A DNA stretch of 64,000 nt, from NCBI GenBank assembly GCA_026874595.1, contig CM049308.1, positions 74,370,624 through 74,434,623 of the forward strand. The letters are read 5' to 3'. The first letter of the stretch is position 1; every line of letters starts with the position of its first letter. The notes under the pieces are model-generated. The model did not search any database. It was not told where the DNA came from and saw only the letters and a program-made list of their open reading frames with translations. Below, one piece after another: positions 40,901 through 52,900 of this stretch. The translations under genes and the position numbers were made by a program. The stretch is from Sipunculus nudus. Lineage: Eukaryota > Annelida > Sipuncula > Golfingiida > Sipunculidae.

Positions 40901-43900
40901 AAATGAGATTCTATGAATATTCATCACCAGACATTAAGGGTACAACTGCCCATCACAAAGTCTAAAACATCATCTCTTCATGAAAATTTAAAAAAACATG
41001 TTTATTCATGACAAATTTGAAAAAAAAATAATAAATGTGTGACATGAAATTCATTTTTTTCTTAGCATAAAAAAAATTAATCTTGTATTTATAAGGTAAC
41101 TGTAGGAGAAAGATTTATTTTTATACTTTATGGCACCTTCATGAAACTGGAAATTTATTACCATAAACAACCAAATAAAACAGCATGCCACATTCTGCTA
41201 ACACTAACATGATTGACAAAATATTCATTACAATAGAATTCAGCATTTAAGCCTAAATTGTGTACATACATGCTATAAATATAATAAAGACCACCAGAGA
41301 TGTGCAAAAGAGTGAGACACATATATAATACAGAGACAACATGCTGCCACAAAATGCAACACAGGAGTATACCATAGCATATACATAATATATATATTGA
41401 TCATACCCATTGGAACATAAAGCCAAACATTGAAAAATTATTGTAGATGCTTATATGTACAAATATTTTCAGGATGCAATACCTAATAATGATATGCATT
41501 TGTAAAGCCTTAATTAAAATGTCAAGCTTGTATTAATCAACAGCACAATGATGGATGAACAGACCTCAATTTACAACTACCAATGTGTGTAACATCTGTA
41601 ACAGTTAAGTCCTGTATCCCTGCTTGGTTAGGCCCCTATCACAAGTAAGAACGGATCACAAGTTTCATGGATCAACAACTTATAAATCACATAAAACTGC
41701 TGCTTTGAACAGTATGACTTGCCCCGTTAATACTCTTAGCTATTTTTCAAATATTTCCTGAATGTTATATTGATGTGTATGGAGTATAAATCATGTTAAT
41801 CATGAGAAAATTTCTGTAGTTCTCAAACAAGGGACCTATGGGTCACGACGCTCAGCTGTTATATATGATAAAAAAATATTATTTAGAAATGAGGCACATG
41901 CTGGTTTTGTGTGGTAATAAAAATAAGCTGTATTATGAGTTGTTGTTGTTTAGCTTATGTATGATTTTGATAGTACCTTTGGAGACAGGGAAGAGGATTG
42001 ATTTCATTTATTTTATTAACAATTGGAGTACTATTGTCACACAGATTTTGATTTGGCCATATAACTTATAAGCAGAACATATAATATAAGAGTTTAACTA
42101 TTTATTAAAAAAAATTACAAATATTGTCCCAAATATAATTTTTATTTAAAATAATAAGAGAATCATATGATTGTTTAAAATGAAATATAACTGATATGAT
42201 TATTAAAATAATATTAAAGAATATATTCATGAATGCATTCATGAATACATTTTGAAAGTATTTGCACGAGTATTCATATACTTTCATTTTTACCTGAATT
42301 CCCATTCTTTATGCAAGAAATTTCATAATGGAGTACATAATCATATTCGTATTTAAATACAATTACAAAGTATTCGCACCATGTCTGGTATTTATTCAAT
42401 TTTCACCAAACAATGATGTTGAGAATCCAGAATATACAAAATTCACACATTTAAATAATGATCATAAGTACCTGGTTTTATGGCTTTTATTTATATTAAA
42501 AAATAACTGTAAAAAATTCATTTTGGACTAATTTCACATCAATGTACACACTAGACACAGTAGGAATCTAGATTAATATTATCAACTGCATCTTTGTCTA
42601 TCATTATTTTCCTTCATATGATCCCTAATGATTAGTAATGAATAATATGATTTACTTCTTTATCATTAAAATTGAACTGAAAAATGCCATAGGTGACTGC
42701 ATGGTGTTATTTGGAATATGTGACATTCTACCCATCGATACAAGATTCTTATATCATCAGTAACTGCAAGTTAATTTCCTGTTATTATAAACTAACAAAT
42801 TCCTTTTCTATTTTTCTTTAATTTGTTATTAAAAACCAATAAAAATTTATTAATTTGTTGTTTATTGTTATGTTGTTGGTTAAAACTACTAGATGAGTTG
42901 GGTTGGACACCTGGATCAACTGTGGCTGGCCATAAGCTGCCTGGATTCCTGTATGCCTCGCCTCAAGCGTGCATAATTTGATGAAAGGTCAACAAGGTCA
43001 ACATACAGGTGACTCAAGAGGGGCTGGAGAGAGCCAAAGTCTGACAGGGTCTCATAAAAAACATTAATAAAAGCTACAATTTTTGGCCAATTTCTTTCAG
43101 CTTTCTGAACTAAAAAGCTGAAATCCTTATGTGTGCATGATATCAAAATTATATCAACAGTGCTCACGGGAAACAAACGTGCCATGGTCACAGTTGGGCA
43201 AAATTTAAGGTACTAATTTTATATTTATACTAATAACTTATAAAATTTGAAAAATTCAGAACTAATTTTGGGTATTCAATTGAATCTTGATAAAATAATG
43301 TTACATCCCTGACAAAAAAATCTCTAGCAATGCCCTTGTTAAGGGAGTAAATATATTTCTTGATTTTTTATAAAGTGCATTATGTTTGGGCCCATAACTT
43401 AAAACAATTACGCAATACTGACATCATTCTGGGATGTGCATAGAGAATGAAAAATATGTATATTGTTTATGATTAAAGTCAGATCAGTGGTTTTGATATT
43501 AGGCAGTCTTGAAGTGTAACAATGGGTTTTTAATGGAAAAATGAAGTTTTTCATTAATATCTCGAAGGTATTAAGTCCTAGTGACCAAATTCTTGGCATG
43601 GTAGGGGATTTTGGAGACATCTAACTGTATGCTGAATTTAAGGAACTTAGAGCTGAAGCTGGGGAGCTGAGCTTTTGCAAACTGCATAACACTAGCTTGA
43701 TGTAAACAATATGTTACAAGGTGCTTGAAAACTTGATTAAAATCTACAGTTTTTGATCAACTGATTTCAAATTTTTGGTGTTAACAGTTGAAATGCTGAC
43801 AAAAACATGCTGTGAAAATTAAATCCACAGTACTTACAGGAAAAAAAACGTGCCATGGTCAAAGTTGGGCAAAATTTAAGGTACCAATTTTTTATTTTTA

Positions 43901-46900
43901 TTAATATTTTAAAAAATTTTAAAGATTTTCAACTAATTTTGGGTATACAATTTAATTTTGATTAATTAAATTATATTACTGGAAAAAAGGTCCACAGCTT
44001 TAACATTTTTTGTGTTAAGTGATCAAATATTTTTCCTTATTTTTTTCAAAATGCATTATGTTTGGGCCCAGAACTTTTTTAAATTAAATAATACAGACAT
44101 AATTTCTGGCATGTACATAGGAACTATATAGAGGAATATTTATGGTAAATATGAGGAAAAACAGATGAGTGGTTTTGATATTAGGCAGTCCTAAAGTGTG
44201 AAAATAGGTTTTTAATAAAAAATTAAGGTTTTTCCTTAATTTCTCAAAGGAACGAAGTTGCAAAGACCCAGTTTTCGGCTTGGTAGGAGATCTTGGGGAC
44301 ATCTAACATTATGCCAAATTTTGGATTCCTAGGTCTTACGGTTTCAAAACGTGCCACATCTACGGACGGACGGAGGGACGGACGGACGGACGGACGGACG
44401 GACAGACGGACGGACGGACGACGGAGAATGGACCACGACTATAGCTCAGATGACTTATAGTCAGCTGAGCTAAAAACAGTATGGGCTGCAGAAAAAAGGA
44501 AATTAGCCTTGTACTTCTCATAAAGCCTCAAAAGAGGTATGAATACCTGTAGTCGTGTGCTGAATTGTATTGTCTTGAATTTTTTTTTTATAAAATCACA
44601 GACATTAATTTATGAAACATTTCTTTAAAATACACAATAATGAATTCATCTCTGACTTATTCTGACCTATTGATATATGAGTGTGTCTTTTGTAATGCCC
44701 TGACACTTGGAACTTCATGGCACGAATATCAATTTTAGCTGTAGACAACCCAATCATCAAGTGAGCACATTTTACACATGATAAGGGCAACAGCTGTAAA
44801 TTTTTGATCAAACAAAATTTTCCAAGAAAATTGTTTCAGAAAAAAAAGCTGACATTAAATAGAAAATAAAAAGTAAAGTCAATAATTTCAGATGACAAAT
44901 GGTAGAAGGGGCACAAAAGTAATCGGATGTCCTTCAGCAATCATTTAATTTGATAGAATACCAGTTATTTTGCAGTATCACAAATTTCATACATTGTTCT
45001 TAAACACACACAGACACACAATTTACCAGCTGGTTCCAATAATATGCAACATAGGTAGATGGATGTATTAATATCCATGAATAATTACAGAAACCCCCCC
45101 CCCCAGAAACCCAGAAGCACCCCCCCCCCCCCCCTGCACAAAGTGAGACCTCCCTTCTGTGGTCATTCACTTCTTTAATAAACAAAACAGTACAAGAAAC
45201 AAAGGCACTTTTTGCTAGTCTCCATTTGTTATTACCAGTAAGTTCCTTATTGAATAGTTACCAAAAGGTATCCAATTAAATTCTTTAATTTGTATTGTCA
45301 TCTGGTGGCAGCATAATTCTGCCAAATTTATGCTGATGCTCTACATCATACTCAGTCTCTTTGAAGAGTAACATATCAATATGACAATGAAGGATAAATT
45401 TTCAACATCACAGTTATATGTGTTTTACATAACACTAAGCAAAAACATACGTTTTAATATTTATACAAAATGTAAACATACATTTTAACAGCCATCAAGA
45501 TAATGTGCTGTAGTCCACATCTTTTGCTAATAAGAATTTTAAAGGAAGCGATAAACACATACACTTATATCAGGACATGGCTCAAGAACTCTTTCCAAAG
45601 AGAAAGTCTATGTTAATGAACAAAAATCTTTAAGAGTTCTATTTCAATAAAGCAGAGAAACTTAGAATATGGCTCAAATACTATTATTCCGGTTTTGTAC
45701 ACAAGTCTCTACATAAGGAGAGCTCATGTAAATGAACAAAAATATTCAGGAAATCAAGATAACTGAGAAAGAGAAACTGAAAAGTTTGGCAGAATGTGAA
45801 GATATTAGCAAATACAGAAAGACAATCCAGAATTTAAACCACAGGGATACTGCCCCTTGCCCATATAGTATCCTCCATCTTATATCCACCATTGTGTAAG
45901 ACCCAACTTCTATTTTCCATAAATTTTCATACTCAGGAACCAAACAAATCATTATTCTCTGTATTATCCACCAGTCTAATATGCCAGCACCAGCACTGGT
46001 CATCAGTACCTGAACCAGTGGTGCTATTTAAAGATCTATACAGTGTGCTAGGGACCATTTTTACCTGTGTCCCTGGACGCAGATTAAATACAATGTGCAA
46101 TGGGCTCTATACCCAGGTGCACAGAATAGGAACAAGGAGTCAAAGATAAAAAGAGAGAAAAACAGAAGAGTTGGAGGGAGAATGATAAGAGAGATAGAAA
46201 GAAAGAGATAGAGAAAAGAGAAAGAGAAGAGAAAAGGGAAAAGAGAGAATGACAGGACAAGGCAGGGAATAAGGGGTGCAGACACATAACATAAGCAGCT
46301 ATCTGCAAAAACAAGTACAGGGCCTAACGAGCTTCTAAAATTATCAACATGGTCCAGGTAGTGCAAAATTAACTACTGAAAGCTGCCACGGCTAAATTAG
46401 CATCAGCAGAATCTATGCAGTACCTTTCAGCAGGGGTTCATTTTCACTGAGATTGGTCATGCAGTATTCATCACAATATATCATTGGATGTTAGTTACTT
46501 ATTAATATTATAAAAGATTTTATCAAGGTTTAATGAATATTATTTAAAGGAAATTCAGCTGTGTTTCATTTTAATTATGACCAGGTTGACCTAAAAAAAA
46601 GAGGTTAACAATTTACTATTACTTATCCTGATCACTTTCTGTTGTTATATTTAATGAAAAGATATTTGTAAAAACATATTTTAAAGAAAAAAAAAGAAAA
46701 ATTAATTAAATAATGAAAAGCTTGAAGATTTTCTTGCCATAGTTTTTTTTTGACCTTTCTTAATTGATTAATAATACATTTTAATCATAAACATGAATAA
46801 TAATGATCAGATAATTCAACTCAATAAGTCAGATACTTATATTAAAAGTATGCTATACATAACTGCTGTTATTTTTCTTGCAATATTACTTACCTATTAG

Positions 46901-49900
46901 GAAAATAAGTATTATCTTTACTTTATTTTATAATTTTTTACCCATATGGGCATATGACTGTGACCTTTTAGCGACCCTGAACCCAGGCATTTGACCTTGA
47001 CCTTTTTTGCACCACCATGGAACCGAAGCTGATAATTATGAACATATAGTTACATACTGGTCTGGGATTCACCCAGTGGTTCGCAAGGACTCGTGGGTTC
47101 ACTAACAGTGTTGTAGTCCTCCGACTCCGTCATAGAGAGGCGGGTGATACCACCCAGAGCAGCTGTATACAGAGACCATATCATGTGTCCTAATTATTGT
47201 TCTTACAAAGGACATTCTTTTCACATCATCTGATCATAATATCAGACATATGTTTAGAATAAAACTCATTTTCACAAATATATCTATTGAATCTACTTTC
47301 TACATCATTCTTCCAATCCTGAAAATATGCATGCTTAAAAGATCAAATGCATAAATATTTCATATCATCCATGATAGTGGCTGATAAAGCAACCTCATAT
47401 CTTAAAACAAAAAAATTATATTTAAAAAATAATAAATTAAATTCCTGAAAAACATTTTTTCATATATAATTCCTTCCCTGTATAAATATGTAAGTATAAG
47501 TGTAATTGTAACTTTTAATTGTTTACTTTTTCTCAATTTTGGCAAAACAGGGTTGGTGGTTATTGTGGATTTGGTAAATGAATTACATATGTGATTAGCC
47601 CAAAATAATCCAAGGAACCACAAGATGACGGAAACATTTTCTTTTTCCACATGAAATATAATGTATTTCATGTAATTTTCTAATTTCTTTGTAATTTTAT
47701 TTTTTAACCAGAAATTGTTTATGCTGCTTTGCCCACAATTTTTTCCCATGGTCTTCTTTAATTTTTTTCTGGGCTATTCATAGGACCTTTTTTACTTCTA
47801 TTTGCTGATGTTTCACATGAGGAAAGCACATCCCAATTACAAACAGGACATTACCCTGGCTCACTACACAACACAGCAAAGCTAGGATTTGAACCCTGCA
47901 CTTTTTAAACAAACACATAATGCTCAAACTAAGAGCAAATTACAATTCCAGTGGACAGTTCCTTGTATAAAATATACAAGAATGTAACCTGAACCAATTA
48001 TATGCAGCAGAAATGTGTTACACTGAAATGTTGACCGCAGTAGTTGTGGGGTGAGAGGTGAAAGGGGATTTAATTAGTGGGAAACTTGTTAATAACATAG
48101 TTTTGTTTATTACTTGGCCACAGGTGACATGCATAGCAAAATGAAGAATGCATATACTGTATGTAACAATAAATCAGCCCATGCAGCAGTAAATCATCCA
48201 GGTAAACCATGATTAATTAGCTGCTTTTCTGCATGAGCCACCACACATAACACATTACCCTGAACCAGACCAGTAATTATATAAAGTGGTATTTATCAAA
48301 TATAAAAATCTCATCCTATGATTTTACAAAATGTATCAGATGTTGGTTTTAAAAATATCTTTATAATCATATGCCATTCTAATGAATCACAGAATTTCAT
48401 AAAACCTTAGTAAATACTGAACTACAGTAGGGGCTAGAATTCTTAAAATTAGAAAGCACTGTTAGTGGTAAACTGGGTAGCTAAGCATCAATGCATAGGA
48501 CACTACCCAAAGGTAAATAACCTTTAAATTCAAGTAGTTTTTAATTTTATTTATCTACTATGGAAGGTAGTGATGAATTAATATTTTGTATAATTTAGAT
48601 TTTCAAATGTGTATGCTTCCTTTGATGTAATTACCAGTACTTAAACATCATCTTAAACTGAACACAAAGCAGAACTATCTCTCTTGGATGTAGTATGTGG
48701 TCAAAAAATTGGGAGATCTAAAGGCAGTACAGGACTCTGGTAAATTATATCAATTTGAAATGGCATACAGGTGTCAATACGATCATTTTGATCCCAGTTA
48801 GTTCTCTCAGAATCAATCTACTAGGGGCACAAACAGGTTATTATTGCTTCTGGTAGCCAAGCAGTCTAGTACAAATGCTGCTAAAAGTTTTGTAAATTCT
48901 TTTGTGCAAATGTGGTTATATCTGCGCATAAATGCAAAGGTAAAAGATAAGATGTCACCTGACTCAAGACACAAAGTCTGACCTATGTCTAACAACTAAT
49001 CTGATCTAATGCGAGTGAGGGAACATTTTGGGATTATATTAGTGTTTATTATAAGTATGAAATGGTGGGCAGGATGAGATAAGATAAAGCAGATCAATAA
49101 CATACCTGGAAACGCCTTCTGCATATCAGACACCAATGATGTAGGACTGATGCTGATGGGTGTGGGAGGCTGCTGTCGTCTCCCGATACTGTTACCTGTG
49201 TAAAACAAGCAAATTCAAGGAATTTATGTCCTCCCCTAGCCACACCTGTTGGTGACTAATTGTTTTCATACAAGGGAATTAAAAATACAAACACAATGCC
49301 AAATAAAATGTTTTAAAATTAATTAAATTACTGCTTCATGGTACGACCTTTACACAGCGCTTTACCTATAGGACCACTACCTATATCGTAAGGCACTGTT
49401 TGTTATGACCTCGTATCCTGAATTGCTACACCAGAGGGGAGCACTGTATTTTTTTCCAATCAAATGAGACCTTGTGCTGGAAGACAAAGCCAAGCGAGGA
49501 ATAAACGTAGCCAATCAAGTTTATTTTGTGTTGAGTGACAGCTCATCGCCCCGCGCAACCGTCTGAACAGGCCACGGACTCAGAGAGAATTGCCCCCGAC
49601 GTGGTTTGCTTAGGGCCTTGGGCACATAGGATGCTCGGCCGGTGAGATGTAATTCAAACGAACATAACAACAAAGGCTGCGTGCACACCTCGCTGGCTTG
49701 TTTCAGTTCTGCAGACAACAGATACATGGCTACGCTAACACAGCCATAATGTTTTAATCGAATCGGTCGATGATGCGAGAATGCAATGGGCGGAGCCAGG
49801 ATGCCTGTCGAGTGTTTGTTTATTGGCATCTGATTGGCTGCTTGTCACATCATACGCACGTTTATTTCAGCGGACAACGAACCGCCATCTGGTGTCTAAA

Positions 49901-52900
49901 TATATCATAAACGGTCAAAGCTGGCAGCACAAAATCAGTTGCTTCTTTAGAAGCGCAAGATTTCCGCTGCTTCAGGAGCCTACTTCATGGCAACTCGTCA
50001 GACATCTAATTATTATTAGATGTTGTTTGCAAGTAAACCATTGAAGATGTAAAATATATTTAACAAGGTTAAATAGTTATGACTGAAGCATTGAAAATAA
50101 AAAAAATATCTGTACCTAGAGAGGAATGTCCCTTGTCTACATAAGTATGGTATTACATAAAATGAAACATTTGATGTTATCTTCATTCCAGCTTGATCAA
50201 CTAGAGTCATGAGAAATTAGAAAGCAGTTAAAATATATATGCAAAATCTTATATTTGTAGTACAGATGTAGTACATATTCTTTGTAAGTCAATGGTCAGA
50301 GCATACTTCATTTGATTTGCATGCAATTCTTAGCACATCCAAAGTCATAAACCTAGTCTTAAAGAATCTTATGCAAAGTGGTACAGTAGTCAGCTGAAGC
50401 ACAAGACTGTTATACAGAACATTTATGCTTGGTTTGCTCAATGCATAATAATTAGTAAAAAGTATCATATCTGCCATGTTTTGTGTTATGTTACTTACTC
50501 TTCTTGTCCGGGTCTAGAACTAGATTGCTATCACTGTTACTCCTGAACACGGATGAATCCATGGCGACGCTCTGTGTAGACTGTCCAGGAGACAGGTCCC
50601 CACTCAGTGACCTCTGGCGAGATATGTTCTCCTTGAACAGGTCAGCATCTGCTGTGAGGTCTCCAACACTAGAGGAATTCCCTGGAATACATAACAGTGT
50701 CAGTGTCACATTTGTAACAAGAGCTCTATAAGTGTGCATAATATGCCCTTCATGAGTCCTGTGACCTCTGACCGAATAAAATGTGGACACATTTTGTTGA
50801 GCATCAAACTCCAGTGACTGAAATCCTTAGTAAATATTTACAGTGAGTGTCATCAAAACCCATCAAATTCCTGGTAAGATATTGAGTTGACACCAGTCTG
50901 GTGACCTCTGACCCCACTGAATATGCAGTGCACAAAATTTGCCAAAAATAAACTTGCACACAATATTCCAATGGTTAATATTCATAGGGAGTTTCATGAA
51001 AATCTGTCCTTGTTGGTTCCTTGTTGACCCCATAGGTTAATGGATGGACGGACAGACAGACGCTGCCCGTACCATAATATCATCCATCTAAAAGCACTCT
51101 GGTGCACTCCTTCTGTATATTAGATGCTTAATTGAAGAATGACACTGCAAGAAAAGATTCTGAGTATCAATTAAGAAATTTAAATTTCAAGGCAGGTTAG
51201 ATGCAGCTAAGCAGGTATATTTATTGTTCATAGGGGCAAAATGATATACTTGTCCTTTTTACAATAGCTGGACATGATCACAAAAACTTGCATTTCCATT
51301 GCTTCTAGGAGCAGTTACTTATATATAGTTCACAAACTCCTGTCATAAAAATACCAATATTTAAATGATAACTGATCATGCTCATAAATAATTCTGACAT
51401 TCCTCCTGTGAGAAAATGCTCATTATTCAACAACTGATTAACTTTTCTAATATGCATACCACTCTGCACGGAAGTGAAATGCACTGATTTTAAACTAAAC
51501 TGAAAATAATACAGGACTTTGTTTTCTTGGAGACTATAAAATTAAGTATTCTGGCTATAAACTGAAAATGAATACATGAATGACTTTGTTTTCTTGGTGA
51601 CTGTATAATGAACTGTAATGGGAATAAACTGAACAGGAGTACAGGACTGACTTAGTTTTCTTGGTGACTGTGTAATAAAGCATATTGGTTGTAAAATGAA
51701 AGTGACAACAGGACCGATTTGTTTCCTGGTAACTGTATAATGAGCTTTTCTGGTTTTAAACAGAACACAAGTACAGGACTGACTTCGTTTTTTGGGTGAC
51801 TGGTAGCTGATATCCAGCTCATCCTTGCTGGTGTGGAGAGCCTTTTTCTTCGTCTCCTCCATCTTCTGTATCAGCTTCTCCGCCTGCTGCTTCACAGCTG
51901 CTTTCTCTGAATCCTTCTTCTTCTCAGTTTCTGAAACAGCAATCCAGAATTCAATCCTAGTTTTGACTGAAACATACAGTTGTGGATATGTCTGATTACT
52001 AATACAAAATGATGTAACAAGCTTTTATTTAGGAAGAGCAGATATGTGATAAGACCAAATTCTGCGAATTGCATTACAAAAGGGATTGCAATATCAAATC
52101 TTATACATAAAGACCAAAATAATCAGAATTCTATAGGTTAAACATGGTTAAAATGTTACAAAATGTCTCTGCATGATTTTACAGCAAAATATAAACACAG
52201 ACTACTATATTATTCAAAGTGATTTCAATAATTTGCTCATTTCACAAAAAGATAAGGCATTAAAAGTATTTATTAAACCAAAGATATATGAATATTCAAG
52301 AATGATGTCCCTTGTGCACATTTGAGGTTTATAGCTTGCTACAGATCAATCCTGATCATCTATGACTGACACAAATTTCTTACAAAACTGCAGGACCCTG
52401 CAGATAATACATTAAAGTAGAGAGATATGGAGACAATATGCCTAAAGTTTGGACCATATATACCTAAATCTTTTGAACATCAAACTCAAGGCAATATAAA
52501 GGTGCTAACCCTGTGGAACGGCACGGGGCTGAGATTCCCCCCTTCTTCGCTTCTCCTTCTGTTCGCTAAGTCTGTCCAGCGGTAGATCCTTCAGGTCCAA
52601 ATTATATACCGTGCGAGCCAGTACCCTGGTTAGTGTATCCATATGTGACTAAAAAATAGAAGGTGTTTCTTACTGCAAGTATACGGGAATGTCGTGGAAA
52701 ATGATGAATTATATTTTGCTAAGTGATTTTCTGCACCATTTATCATGATTATCTAAATATATATTAGCTAAATAATATGCATTAATGCAGTGAACCTTTC
52801 TACATGGTCAACAAAACAGAAAAAAACTAAAAAATTTATTATTTCCCGTCAATATATACATTTTGTTATTTCTGCTTTACTAACTCTATTATTTTGGTAA

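Larger units (their letters stand above)
40882..47057. other. 6.2-kb intron w16 to w17, AT-rich with a transposable-element cluster
   Basis: Contains a repeat end ACAAGGGACCTATGGGTCAC (41827), very AT-rich DNA (42060 to 42540), the tandem (ACGG)n-element pair (42900 to 44476), C-runs (about 45093 to 45135) and a polypurine tract (46143 to 46256). No further exon seen. Confidence 0.65.

Noticed and set aside
42916-43191. 91-codon minus-strand frame with protein-like composition
   Set aside because: Runs from unique DNA into a non-coding repeat; no match, no splice partner with the right phase.
46061-46366. 101-codon minus-strand frame resembling a hydrophobic protein
   Set aside because: It is the translation of the polypyrimidine tract; composition explains it.
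47873-47960. Functional tRNA gene on the minus strand
   Set aside because: B box is good but the anticodon and T stems do not pair; at most a SINE head.
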